Positions 42,188 to 50,558 of a stretch of DNA of 64,000 nucleotides are shown here, piece by piece (the first letter of the stretch is position 1; every line of letters begins with the position of its first letter). This stretch comes from Streptosporangium subroseum (lineage in GTDB: Bacteria > Actinomycetota > Actinomycetes > Streptosporangiales > Streptosporangiaceae): contig NZ_FZOD01000010.1 in NCBI RefSeq assembly GCF_900188345.1, positions 1-64,000 of the forward strand. Direction: 5' to 3'. The translations under genes were made by a program, and so were the position numbers. The notes below the pieces were generated by a model. That model did no database searches, was not told the DNA's origin, and saw nothing but the letters and a program-made list of their open reading frames with translations.

Positions 42188-42398
42188 GGTGAACACTCCT
42201 TGCTGGTCAGGGGTCCGCTTGGGATGTCACCAGCATGGCTGTGAGCGGGTCGCATGATCGATCCCGCGCACTGGAGTGCTCTGGTACAGCTGGCTGTACC
42301 CCGCTTGTCTCGTTGGCGGGATCGTTGCCGGCGGTGATCGTCCGTAAGTTTCGATGTGTCACGACGACCTGTCGATCGCATCGAACAAGGAGCACACC

Positions 42399-42629
42399 AT
42401 GGCCGACATCAACGGCACCCAGGACGCCACTCAGACGCCGGAACAGCCCGTCAGCACTCGCAGTGGGCCGCTGCGCCTCGTCCTGTGGACGGTGCTTGTG
42501 ATCAGTGGGGTTCTCAACGTGGTCACCTCCATCACCGTCGCCAACATCTTCGTCGGCATGGGCTTCGGACTCGTCGCCCTCGCCTGCATCGTCGCCCTGG
42601 TCGTCCAGCACTTCAAGCACCGCCGATGA
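42399..42629 (+). CDS. Small two-helix membrane protein
   Basis: A 76-residue protein with a disordered N-terminus (MADINGTQDATQTPEQPVS) and two hydrophobic helices (LVLWTVLVISGVLNVVTSI and GFGLVALACIVALVVQHF). The ATG at 42399 follows AAGGAG. It lies divergent from the serine hydrolase and is alone. No family is recognised. Confidence 0.7.
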   Translation: MADINGTQDATQTPEQPVSTRSGPLRLVLWTVLVISGVLNVVTSITVANIFVGMGFGLVALACIVALVVQHFKHRR

Positions 42630-42666
42630 CCACTGTCATCGAAGATTGACGACCGGCAGGTTCGTG

Positions 42667-42885
42667 TCAGTGAGGTGAGGGCGATGGGACGTGCCGGGTG
42701 TCTGGGGCGGCCGCGGACATGCCCGCGTCGATGGCGTCGAGGAGCTTGTCCAGGCCGGCCAGTTGTTCGTCTCCCAGGGCCCCGAAGATCTCGTGGAGGA
42801 TGCGTTCGCCCGCCGCGGTGCCGGCTGCCAGGGCCTTGGAGCCTTCCGGGGTGAGGGTGACGAGCTTGGAGCGCCGGTCATCGGG
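42667..42885 (-). pseudogene. C-terminal fragment of a MarR family regulator
   Basis: Minus-strand codons read DDRRSKLVTLTPEGSKALAA, then GERILHEIFGALGDEQLAGL and stop at 42667. This is the wing and C-terminal dimer helix of MarR proteins (DRRxxxxxLTxxG). The upstream recognition helix is missing and the sequence switches at about 42885 to an SDR fragment on the other strand. Confidence 0.75.
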
Positions 42886-43179
42886 GGCCGCTGCCCCGGA
42901 TTCAACGTCACCGGGCTCGGACGCGAACTCCCCTTCGCCGGAGCCCTGGAAAAGGTCCTCACCACGCTGCACCTCGGCGACCCCCGACGCGGTGCCGAGA
43001 TCATCGTGAGGCTCGCAAGGGACCCGGTCTTCGCGGGCGTCACCGGAGGCTACTTCGCCGCCAAGAACGCCCAACCCCTGCCGTGCCCCCAGGCCGGCCG
43101 TGACGAAACGGCCCAGCGCACCCTGTGGAATGTCACCGCCGAACTCCTGCTCCCCATCCGGCGCCCCCACGCGGCATGA
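42886..43179 (+). pseudogene. C-terminal fragment of a short-chain dehydrogenase
   Basis: The frame reads CPGFNVTGLGRELPFAGALE, then VTGGYFAAKNAQPLPCPQAG and stops at 43177-43179. This matches the C-terminal third of NmrA/retinol-dehydrogenase-like SDRs (HPGxNVTGLGR). The Rossmann part is missing; the fragment starts at the break with the MarR fragment. Confidence 0.75.
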
Positions 43180-43258
43180 ATCGGTCTACCGGGTTCTTCG
43201 GGCTGGAGGAGACGAGAACCCGGGCCGTTCGCGCGGCGGGTTCGCCGGTGTGCCCGTT

Positions 43259-43633
43259 TCAGGCTTCGCGGACGAACGTCGAGCATTCCGGGCAATCGTC
43301 GAGGTATCGGTGCCGACACTCAACGGTGTGTTGCAGGAATGTCATCGCCTGCTGTCTGCGGACGATTTCACCTTCAAGTGCGGCGATCTTTGCCCTCACG
43401 ACCGCCTGCGCTGTTGACTTCTGCGGCGAGAGGGCGGCGATGACCTCGGGCAACGAGAGCCCGACCCGCCGCAGTTTCAGTACGGTGCGTGCCTGTTCCA
43501 GGGCACTGTCGTCGTAGACGCGGTAGCCGTTGCCGTCGCGACGTACGGTGAGCGCCCCGACCTGCTCCCAGTGCCGTAGCACGTGAGCTTCGATCCCGAG
43601 CTCTGCGGCGGCTTCCCCGATCGTCTGCGCCAT
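43259..43633 (-). CDS. MerR family transcriptional regulator
   Basis: A 124-residue MerR protein. The DNA-binding part is TIGEAAAELGIEAHVLRHWEQVGALTVRRDGNGYRVYDDSALEQAR, followed by the dimer helix. Three C-terminal cysteines are visible (VECRHRYLDDCPECSTF), which could bind a metal or sense redox state. The ATG at 43633 lies next to a promoter with a 19-base spacer that serves the divergent NmrA-like gene, the standard MerR arrangement. Confidence 0.88.
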   Translation of the reverse strand: MAQTIGEAAAELGIEAHVLRHWEQVGALTVRRDGNGYRVYDDSALEQARTVLKLRRVGLSLPEVIAALSPQKSTAQAVVRAKIAALEGEIVRRQQAMTFLQHTVECRHRYLDDCPECSTFVREA

Positions 43634-43640
43634 ACACGCC

Positions 43641-43671
43641 TTGCCTTCATGTCGACCTGAACCTTTAGCGT
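43641..43671 (+). promoter_or_regulatory. MerR-type promoter with 19-base spacer
   Basis: TTGCCT (43641-43646) and TAGCGT (43666-43671) are 19 bases apart, longer than the optimum, as in promoters activated by MerR proteins through DNA twisting. In between is the dyad TTCA-TGTCGACC-TGAA (43646-43661). It faces the NmrA-like gene (ATG 43679), so its transcript would be almost leaderless. Confidence 0.6.
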
Positions 43672-43678
43672 CTCCATC

Positions 43679-44560
43679 ATGCCCGACACCACTCGCCCCA
43701 CGAGCGCCCGTCATAGTTCATCGATCCTGGTCACCGGCGCGACGGGCAACCTCGGCCGCGAAGTGGTCGACCGCCTCCAAGCTCGCGGCTTGCGCGTGCG
43801 ATGCCTCGCCCGCCGTCAGCTGGATCCGCGTCCCGGAGTCGAGTCGGTGGCCGGCGATCTCACCGACCCGGCCCTGGTCCGCTCGGCACTCGCAGGCATC
43901 GACGCCGTCTTTCTCATCTGGCCGCTGCTCGATTCCGCCCCTGCCCATGACCTGGTCGCGGAGCTCGCCATCACGGCACCTCGTGTCGTCTATCTGTCCT
44001 CGACGGCCATCGACGACGAAGCCGCTCGTCAGAGCGATCCCATCGTTCAGGTGCACGCGGACATGGAAGCCCTGCTCCACGATGCCGGACTGCGACCAGT
44101 GGTGCTGCGCAGCGACACGTTGGCCTCCAACGCCCGTGGCTGGGCCGCACAGGTGAGGGCGGGCGACGTGGTGACCGGTCCGGATATCGCGCGCACAGCC
44201 GTCGTGGACGAGCGCGACGTCGCTGACGCGGCCGTCACCGTACTGCGCGCACACCATGACCACCTGGATCACGGCCCGTACGTGCTGACAGGGCCCGAGG
44301 TGCTCAGTCGTGCCGACCAGGTTGGTCGCCTCGGTGCCGCACTCCGGCGTCATCTGCGCTTCGAAGCGGTCCCTGCCGACCTCGCACGATCACGAATGCT
44401 CGCAGATGGGCGTCCCGAGCGACTGGTGGAAGCGCTGATCGCCGCTTCGGTGTGCCGACCGGAGTCAAACCGCGTCACCGACCATGTCGAGCGCCTGACC
44501 GGTCGAGCGGCCGGCACCTTCGCGAGGTGGGCCATCGACCACGCGTCTGAGTTCAGCTGA
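43679..44560 (+). CDS. NmrA-like NAD(P)-binding protein (atypical SDR)
   Basis: A 293-residue protein with the Rossmann motif ILVTGATGNLGREVVDRLQARG and the second-strand LARR; then GDLTDPALVRSALAGIDAVFLIWP, typical of NmrA/HSCARG-like sensors and quinone reductases. The catalytic YxxxK is not present, so an enzymatic role is open. It is divergent from a MerR regulator and has a MerR-type promoter. It may be a redox-responsive protein or a NAD(P)H:quinone reductase of the QOR2/YtfG type. Confidence 0.85.
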   Translation: MPDTTRPTSARHSSSILVTGATGNLGREVVDRLQARGLRVRCLARRQLDPRPGVESVAGDLTDPALVRSALAGIDAVFLIWPLLDSAPAHDLVAELAITAPRVVYLSSTAIDDEAARQSDPIVQVHADMEALLHDAGLRPVVLRSDTLASNARGWAAQVRAGDVVTGPDIARTAVVDERDVADAAVTVLRAHHDHLDHGPYVLTGPEVLSRADQVGRLGAALRRHLRFEAVPADLARSRMLADGRPERLVEALIAASVCRPESNRVTDHVERLTGRAAGTFARWAIDHASEFS

Positions 44561-44865
44561 CCCGGGGTGAGTCCTCGATCGCCGAGTGGCCGGTGGCGCA
44601 CGTCCCGGAGATCCTCACCACCCGCGAGGCGTTCGACGCCCAGGCCGCTGCCGAGCCGAAACCCCTTCCGGCGACGCCGATCGCGTCCTGACCCGTTGCC
44701 GGATCGCGGTCACCGTTGCGGGCGTGGCGACGCCGCCCTCCATGAGCCGAGCATGGCCTGCCCGCCGGCCGCGGCTTTTCTGCCCGTTGATCAGGAGTTC
44801 ATCCGGGGTAACGTTCCTGCGCGGAGCGTCGGCCAGCGCTTTCGATCGGCGGAGGCGGAGAAGAC
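44561..44865. other. Gap with a possible gene-end relic
   Basis: This ~305-base gap contains an open run that reads SSIAEWPVAHVPEILTTREA and stops at about 44691, possibly the end of a decayed gene; I cannot name a family. No RNA or regulatory element was seen. The region just before 44866 carries GGAGGCGGAG, a good ribosome binding site for the next gene. Confidence 0.35.
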
Positions 44866-46167
44866 ATGAGGCGGTTGGTACGGAGTTTCTGGGGGCCGAG
44901 GCAGGAGTCGGTCGAGGAGGTCGCCGCCCGCTGGACGGCCCTGCTGAAACGGCTGGGGGAGATCGAACCGGCGGTTTTCGGCCCGTGGACGGGGGTGTCG
45001 GACTTCGGGCCGGATCCGTCCGTGGAGGTGGAGACGGAGGCCCTCGCCGCGTACCTGAGGGAGAGCAACGCGGACGACGGCCGGCTTGACCGGACCGGAT
45101 ATCGGCTGGCGCTTCACACCTCGGCGCGGCAGACGGTGCAGGTCAGCATCAGCGGTTCCGCCGGCGGGCTGTCGGAGTTGGTGCCCATGGTGGTGGTGAT
45201 CGCCATCACCGCGCCGGACGACAGCCCTTCCTTGCCGTACACCGAGATTCTGCGCGCCCTCGCCGAGAGCTGGGACATCGATGTGGGCGACGTGACCGAC
45301 GACGACATCCTGGACGCCCTGGAGGATGACGGTCTCGGCCCCGGCGATCGGTCCATCGGCTGGGGCGGTTACCTCTCCCAGCGGCGCGCCGCCCTGTTGT
45401 CGGACAGCGGCCTGTCCCTGCCGGGGAAGGCGGAGCCCATGACGCACGGCGGAGTGCTCCTGGATCTGTCCGGCGTCGGCACCGTCGAGGACCTCGTCGC
45501 ACTCAACCGTCAATTGCGCGCCACCGGCGCCCTGGAGCCGTTGCCCCCTCCGATGGACCGGCGTGACCGACTCGGCGCGGGCGGCCCGCAGCAGGTCGGG
45601 TGCTCTGAAGCTGCCGCTCCGGGCGAAGCGGTGAATCAGGGGCCGAGGCCCCGGCCGACGGGCAGGCCGTTCAGCGTGCGGGACGCCGTCGCCGCCGTCG
45701 AGGTGTTGCTCACCCGGCCCGTCCCCGCGGACGGGCCGACGAACCGGGAGGGGGACCCCGACAGCGGGGAGTGGACGGGCAGTTTCGGCGCGGGCTTTCG
45801 CCTCACCCGGCTGTGGGAGAGCCGCGGCTATTTCGGCGTGTCCGGCCCCGATTGGAATGCCGCGCAGGAAGAGTCCGAGGCATATCTCGCAGCCCTGGCC
45901 GCGGAGTTGGAGCAGCGGTGGGGGCCGCACCGTGACGTGAGCATGCGTCCCTATCTCTTTCGCTCATACGCCGACGAGCCGATGCCCCCGCTCTTCGCCG
46001 AGATCTGCTCCTTCGACCTCTACGGTGACCTGCTGGTGTGGGGGCCTTTGGACACCCCGGAGGGGCAGCGTTGGGTGGCGGTGAGCGTCAGCCAGTGCGA
46101 CGAGGACGCCCCGCACATCATGCTCGCCGCCACCGGTGACAGCCCGGTGACCGAACCGGACGAGTGA
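44866..46167 (+). CDS. Imm52-like N-terminal domain fused to a second immunity-like domain
   Basis: A 433-residue soluble protein. The first ~160 residues (VRSFWGPRQESVEEVAARWTALLKRLGEIEPAVFGPW) match Imm52, an immunity family of polymorphic toxin systems. Residues about 265-425 (ESRGYFGVSGPDWNAAQEESEAYL and FDLYGDLLVWGPLD) look like a separate, unnamed small domain of the kind found in immunity gene arrays. A linker (GGPQQVGCSEAAAPGEAVNQ) coincides with a DNA repeat also present at 40862 (possible IS end), so the fusion may be the result of a past insertion. The ATG at 44866 follows GGAGGCGGAG. No toxin gene is adjacent. Confidence 0.6.
   Translation: MRRLVRSFWGPRQESVEEVAARWTALLKRLGEIEPAVFGPWTGVSDFGPDPSVEVETEALAAYLRESNADDGRLDRTGYRLALHTSARQTVQVSISGSAGGLSELVPMVVVIAITAPDDSPSLPYTEILRALAESWDIDVGDVTDDDILDALEDDGLGPGDRSIGWGGYLSQRRAALLSDSGLSLPGKAEPMTHGGVLLDLSGVGTVEDLVALNRQLRATGALEPLPPPMDRRDRLGAGGPQQVGCSEAAAPGEAVNQGPRPRPTGRPFSVRDAVAAVEVLLTRPVPADGPTNREGDPDSGEWTGSFGAGFRLTRLWESRGYFGVSGPDWNAAQEESEAYLAALAAELEQRWGPHRDVSMRPYLFRSYADEPMPPLFAEICSFDLYGDLLVWGPLDTPEGQRWVAVSVSQCDEDAPHIMLAATGDSPVTEPDE
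45617..45647. repeat. 31-base element shared with 40862-40892, inside the Imm52-like gene
   Basis: CTCCGGGCGAAGCGGTGAAT and the next bases CAGGGGCCGAG match the sequence at 40862-40892 with three differences. In a different frame this stretch reads ALKLPLRAKR-stop, like the C-terminus of an IS200/IS605 TnpB. Within the 433-codon gene it is part of the linker between the two domains. Confidence 0.45.
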
Positions 46168-46246
46168 GCCCCTGGCGTTGTTCGCTCTTTCCGCTTCACG
46201 GAGCTGGAGCACCTCCGCACGACTGGACTCGGTGGTGACCGCTCGC

Positions 46247-47053
46247 TCAGACGGCGATGAAAAATTCCAGCAGCTCCGGGGCGAGAGACTGAGGGGCCAC
46301 GTTATGCGTCTGGTCCTCCAGGATTCTCTGTACCGCTCGGGGCACGGTCGCGGCGACCGCCTTTCCCGCGTTGGTCATCCACGCAGGGCTGTTCTCGCCG
46401 ATCAGCACGAGTGTGGGCTGCGTGATCGAGGTGAGAAGTTCGGTGGGCAGGGCGTTGCCCGGCCCCATGAGAGCGGCCTCATACGCCAGGGTGTGAGCGA
46501 TCGCCTCCACTCCCGACCAGGAGGAGTGGGCGCGCATCGCGGCCACCATCTCGACGGGGACCTCGGCGGCCTCGACCATGAACAGTTCGGCCGCCTCCGC
46601 GCGCCGGCCCTGTTCGACCAGGACTTCCAGTCGCGACGCGAAGTCGTACGACAGGCTGGGCGCGCTGTTGTCGACGTGGTACGGAGGCTCCCACACGGCG
46701 AGTCTCGAGATGGCCGAGTTCCGGGCGGTGGCCTCCAGCGCCAGAGCGGCGCCGGAGGACCCACCGAAAACCATGGCCGACCCGCCCGCCGCCTCGATGA
46801 GGGCGGACAGGTCCTCGATCTCACGCTCAACGGCATACGGCTGGGTGTCGCCGCTTTCGCCGCGGCCACGACGGTCGTAGTTGAAAACCGTGAACCACGG
46901 CGCCAGGGCGGCTGCCACGCCGTACAGCGTGGGATGGGTCTTGTCGGTGAACGCGCCGTGCACCAGGACGAGCGCCGGCCCGACGCCGGATCGGTCGTAC
47001 GCGATGGAGGTCCCGTCCGCCGAGGTCACCCTGCCGGTCATCGTCTCATTCAT
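46247..47053 (-). CDS. Alpha/beta hydrolase
   Basis: A 268-residue alpha/beta hydrolase. The oxyanion motif is VLVHGAF, the nucleophile elbow appears as VFGGSSGAALALE (Ser in GGSSG), and the catalytic His near the C-terminus is in LEDQTHNVAPQ. It belongs to the group of small esterase/lactonase-like proteins (e.g. PcaD-like); the substrate is unknown. The ATG at 47053 follows AAAGGAAC. It is transcribed after a VOC gene, 14 bases apart, forming an operon with it, downstream of an AraC regulator. Confidence 0.88.
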   Translation of the reverse strand: MNETMTGRVTSADGTSIAYDRSGVGPALVLVHGAFTDKTHPTLYGVAAALAPWFTVFNYDRRGRGESGDTQPYAVEREIEDLSALIEAAGGSAMVFGGSSGAALALEATARNSAISRLAVWEPPYHVDNSAPSLSYDFASRLEVLVEQGRRAEAAELFMVEAAEVPVEMVAAMRAHSSWSGVEAIAHTLAYEAALMGPGNALPTELLTSITQPTLVLIGENSPAWMTNAGKAVAATVPRAVQRILEDQTHNVAPQSLAPELLEFFIAV

Positions 47054-47067
47054 GGCGCGCGTTCCTT

Positions 47068-47460
47068 TCAGGCCGCCGGCGTCACCAGGCACAGGGCCTC
47101 CCAGTGGTGACCGTCGAGGTCGGTGAAGCCACGCTGGTACCGGTAGCCGTCATTCCTCAGCTCGCCGACGGCTGCGCCGCCCGCCGCGAGGGCCTTGTCG
47201 AACAGCTCGTCGACCTGAGCGGGGTTCTCGACGCCCACGACCAGGATCACCTGGGTGCTCTTGGTGGCGTCGGCGACCTCCGTGCCCGCATACGTGGCGA
47301 ACGTCGGCTCGGTCAGCAGCATGACCTGCGCCTGCTCATTGATCACCACGGACGCCATGTCGTCGGCCATGCCGAAGAGCGTGAAGCCGAGGGCGGTGAA
47401 GAACGTCTTCGACCTGTCCAGGTCTCGGACCGGCAGATTGGCAAACAGTACGGCGGACAT
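47068..47460 (-). CDS. VOC family protein (glyoxalase-like)
   Basis: A 130-residue protein of the PhnB/glyoxalase-like VOC group: MSAVLFANLPVRDLDRSKTFFTALGFTLFG at the start and GFTDLDGHHWEALCL at the end. The metal-ligand positions are altered compared with true glyoxalases, so it may be a binding protein. The ATG at 47460 follows AAAGGCTCC. It heads a two-gene operon with an alpha/beta hydrolase, downstream of an AraC-type regulator on the same strand. Confidence 0.85.
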   Translation of the reverse strand: MSAVLFANLPVRDLDRSKTFFTALGFTLFGMADDMASVVINEQAQVMLLTEPTFATYAGTEVADATKSTQVILVVGVENPAQVDELFDKALAAGGAAVGELRNDGYRYQRGFTDLDGHHWEALCLVTPAA

Positions 47461-47580
47461 CGCTGGAGCCTTTCCTTATGGTTGTTCGCGCCGGTTGGTG
47501 CGAACACCTTTATTCTGCGGATCCAGGCCCGCCGGGGCTTGGCTCTCGGTGCCGGCCGATTGACTTTCCGTGCCAGGCCC

Positions 47581-48555
47581 TCAGCCCGGTGGCATGAGGC
47601 AGGTGCGGCGGTACTCGGAGGGGGACAGGCCGTACGTGCGCCGGAACAGCCGGCTGAAGTGAGCCGAGTCCGGAAGGGCGTACCTGGACGCGATGACCCC
47701 GACGGGTACGTTGTGGAAGGCCGGGTCGGCCAGGTCTTTGCGGCAGCGTTCAAGGCGCCGGTGCCGTATCCACGCGGCCACCGTGGTGTCCTGCGTCTCG
47801 AACAGCCGATGCAGATAACGCAGGGAGACATGGTGCGCGGCCGCGACGGTGCCGGGGGCCAGATCGGATTCGCCCAGATGCTGCTCGACGAAGGTGTGGA
47901 TGCGCAGCAGCAGCGTCCGTTCCCGTGACTCCTCCGAGAGCGTCTCGGTCTGTTCGGCGCGCTCGGCGATGGCCATCGTGACCAGGTCCATCACCACCGT
48001 GGACAGCCGGGCCGCGTTCGCGGGTCGGTAGGTCTCGAGATCCAGGGCCACCCTGCGAAGCAGCGGGGCCGCGAGGGCGCCGGTCCCGGAATCCGGTGTG
48101 ATCGGGACCGCGGTGAGCTTCGCGACGGAATCGAAGGGCAGCGCCAGCATCGTACGGGGAAAGCCGAAAATCGCCAGATGCACCGCCGAGTCATAGGCCA
48201 GCTCGTACGGCCGACCGAAGTCGTAGATTGCGAACTCTCCACGCTTGAGCTGCGTGGACCTGCCGTCCTGCATCAGGGCGGGGCGTCCCGAGATCGCCAG
48301 CACCACCCGATAGAGGTCGGGGTTGTCACGGCGGATCAGACCGGGTGTCCGGTGGACGCTGTGCGGCGTGGAGGTCTGCACCCTGCCGACACCCAGTGGG
48401 CCGAGTTGCCCCGCGCTGATCTCACCCCGTAACGGGGTGTCCCCCTCGATCCGGAAATCGAGAGGACCGAGCGTGTCACAGACGATGCTTCGCCATTCGT
48501 CATACCGGCGCGCGGCGGGCACGTCACGAGTGCGGATCAGAATACCCATCCTCAT
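47581..48555 (-). CDS. AraC family transcriptional regulator
   Basis: A 324-residue regulator. The N-terminal cupin-like AraC-binding domain (YRVVLAISGRPALMQDGRSTQLKRGEFAIYDFGRPYEL) is followed by two helix-turn-helix motifs (LAPGTVAAAHHVSLRYLHRLFETQDTTVAAWIRHRRLERCRKDL and PVGVIASRYALPDSAHFSRLFRRTYGLSPSEYRR). This is the feature set of the FeaR/NphR-like group, which respond to aromatic or amine substrates. ATG 48555 is used; an ATG at 48549 is equally possible. It may control the VOC-hydrolase operon that follows. Confidence 0.9.
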   Translation of the reverse strand: MRMGILIRTRDVPAARRYDEWRSIVCDTLGPLDFRIEGDTPLRGEISAGQLGPLGVGRVQTSTPHSVHRTPGLIRRDNPDLYRVVLAISGRPALMQDGRSTQLKRGEFAIYDFGRPYELAYDSAVHLAIFGFPRTMLALPFDSVAKLTAVPITPDSGTGALAAPLLRRVALDLETYRPANAARLSTVVMDLVTMAIAERAEQTETLSEESRERTLLLRIHTFVEQHLGESDLAPGTVAAAHHVSLRYLHRLFETQDTTVAAWIRHRRLERCRKDLADPAFHNVPVGVIASRYALPDSAHFSRLFRRTYGLSPSEYRRTCLMPPG

Positions 48556-48816
48556 CGCCCTCCGTCGGCCTGCCCCATGCCAATGGTAATGACGCTTCGG
48601 CGCGCGTCAGCCCCGCGAACCGATCGGCTTTATCGTGTGAGCCCAATTCCATCGTGACGCCGCGACTGTGGGAACGCAGAGGTAGATGAGCCTTCGGCAG
48701 ATTGTCAAGAGGCGCGGCATCTCCCTGCGGTGCCGTATTATCCGCACCGCGGAAAATCCATGCTCAACCTTGCGAAGGGCCGGCGCGTTGAAGAGGGGCG
48801 AAAGGAGGCCTCTCTT

Positions 48817-49317
48817 ATGACGGATGAAGACGAATCGGCTTTCGATGAGTTCCTTGCCTCCCGGAGCACCGCGCTCCTACGTACCGCCATTCTGCTCTGT
48901 GGCGCTTCCCAGCATGACGCCGAGGACCTGGTGCAGGGTGCCCTGGAGAAGGTCTACCGGCACTGGCCGCGGATCAGGCACGACAACCCCCAGGCGTACG
49001 CCCGGCGGGTCGTCGTGAACGCCGCGATCTCCGTCGCGCGCCGCCGAAAGGTGATCCAGGAGATCACGTTCGCCAGACCGCCGGACACCGCCGTGCCCCC
49101 GTTCGACGTGGACCTGCGGGAAGCCTTGTTCGCGGAGTTGCAGCGGCTGCCCACGCGGATGCGGGCCGTACTGGTCCTGCGCTACTGGGAGGACCTGTCG
49201 GAGAACGAGACGGCCACGCTCATGGGCTGTTCGGTCGGGAGCGTCAAAAGCCAGGCCTCGCGCGGTCTTGCTCGAATCCGCGAACGCATGTCGAGCCTTG
49301 AAGGAGCATTGAGATGA
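48817..49317 (+). CDS. SigE-family ECF sigma factor
   Basis: A 166-residue RNA polymerase sigma factor. Region 2 (LRTAILLCGASQHDAEDLVQGALEKVYRHWPRI, then NPQAYARRVVVNAA) and region 4 (LPTRMRAVLVLRYWEDLSENETATLMGCSVGSVKSQASRGLARIRE) are complete; the wording is typical of the actinobacterial SigE-family ECF group. The ATG at 48817 follows a strong ribosome binding site (AAAGGAGG). The next gene overlaps by four bases and encodes a membrane protein, which is in the usual place for an anti-sigma factor. Confidence 0.92.
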   Translation: MTDEDESAFDEFLASRSTALLRTAILLCGASQHDAEDLVQGALEKVYRHWPRIRHDNPQAYARRVVVNAAISVARRRKVIQEITFARPPDTAVPPFDVDLREALFAELQRLPTRMRAVLVLRYWEDLSENETATLMGCSVGSVKSQASRGLARIRERMSSLEGALR

Positions 49318-50282
49318 ACGCAGAGGAAGCGCTGAAGGAGACGCTGCTCGCACAGGTGGCCGAGGTGCAGGCCAGCCCGGCACTCGGCGGCGCCGTTCGC
49401 AGGAGGCACCGCAGGCGCCTGGCCAGGTTTCGCACGGCCGGCGCGGCGCTCGTCATGGTGGCGGTAGCGGGGACGGTGCCGGCATATCTCACGATGACCT
49501 CGGCGGGCGAGCCCATGTCGTCCCCGACGGAGAGGGAGGCGGTGGCGACCATCCGGTCCGGAATCGTGGTCCCCGACGTCGTCGGCAGGGACGCCAAGGT
49601 GGCCGGCCAGGTTCTGAAGGCCGCCGGCCTCAACGTGCAATCCAGAGTGGGCCCGCTGTCGAGCGACCTGCCGGCTGGAATCGTGGTCAGCCAGAACCCG
49701 CCGGCAGGCGGCGATGCCGAACCCGGCGCCAAGGTCACCGTCATCGTCTCCTCGTCCTCTGAGGCGGGGCTGAAGGTGAACAAGCCACAGAAGCTCCCGC
49801 CCGAGCTGGGCGATCTCGGCGACGAAGGCGGACACCGCTTCGCCGGCGTCGACTTCGTCTACTTTCCCGAAGGGCTCAAGTGGGTGCCTTCGTTCGACAG
49901 CGACACCTTCGGCAAGACGAGCAACTCCACCTCGTGGAGCGAGTCGGGCAAGGTGACCGACGGCTACGGGATCCAGGTGATCGTCTACGGCGGCAAAGCC
50001 GTCGAACAGATCTCCGAGCGGATGGCCGGATACGGCAAGCAGGGCGCAGAGCCGATTGATATCCGCGGCAAGAAGGCATACCTGGTGAGCGTCGGCGAGC
50101 CGCCCGGCGAACTCGCCAACGACAAGAACATCCCATCCGGCGAGCCTCGCGCCCGCGTCCTCACCTGGGTCGAGAACCCCGGCCTCGCCATCGAAATCCT
50201 GATGAGCCCTGACTACGCCAAGAAGATCGACGCCGACGCGGAACTCAAGAAGATCGCCAACGCTCTTCGCCCGGCCAGGTAA
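49314..50282 (+). CDS. PASTA-domain membrane protein, possible anti-sigma partner
   Basis: A 322-residue single-span membrane protein. The cytoplasmic N-terminus (about 40 residues, LAQVAEVQASPALGGAVRRRHRRRL) precedes a helix (TAGAALVMVAVAGTVPAYLTM), then one PASTA domain (VPDVVGRDAKVAGQVLKAAGLNVQ, ending GAKVTVIVS), and a ~170-residue C-terminal domain (FAGVDFVYFPEGLKWVPSF). PASTA domains bind muropeptides or beta-lactams. The start overlaps the sigma-factor stop (ATGA), so the pair is translationally coupled. The short cytoplasmic part lacks a zinc anti-sigma motif; an anti-sigma role is a guess. Confidence 0.85.
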   Translation: MNAEEALKETLLAQVAEVQASPALGGAVRRRHRRRLARFRTAGAALVMVAVAGTVPAYLTMTSAGEPMSSPTEREAVATIRSGIVVPDVVGRDAKVAGQVLKAAGLNVQSRVGPLSSDLPAGIVVSQNPPAGGDAEPGAKVTVIVSSSSEAGLKVNKPQKLPPELGDLGDEGGHRFAGVDFVYFPEGLKWVPSFDSDTFGKTSNSTSWSESGKVTDGYGIQVIVYGGKAVEQISERMAGYGKQGAEPIDIRGKKAYLVSVGEPPGELANDKNIPSGEPRARVLTWVENPGLAIEILMSPDYAKKIDADAELKKIANALRPAR

Positions 50283-50327
50283 TCCCTCCCAAGCCGGAGC
50301 CGCCGCGTCCGCCTGCCTGTTCCAGCG

Positions 50328-50386
50328 TCGGGCATGTCCCGGGTGCGGCGGCCACATCCTGTCGGGATGAGCCTGGCCGGTGGTGT
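50328..50386. repeat. Patchwork of pieces of the XRE/ATPase regulator module
   Basis: The stretch GGGCATGTCCCGGGTGCGGC (50331-50350) is identical to the near-end of the XRE gene (55731-55750). It runs straight into GGCCACATCCTGTCGGGATG and the following bases, which equal the N-terminal part of the ATPase gene (53516-53550). Pieces of two genes that are 2 kb apart in the intact module are thus joined here. Confidence 0.65.
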
Positions 50387-50558
50387 CCTCTTGGCGGCGA
50401 GTAGCGTGCGACGCAAGAGCCGTTACGCGGGACGACGCGCCGACGAAGCCGCGGCGCGCCATGTATCTCCTGGTCGTGATGTGGCTTCATCACGACCGGG
50501 GGCTCTCATTTCATGTGCCGCCGCCGCGGTCAACGTCCACGACCAGTACGTCCGGCCT

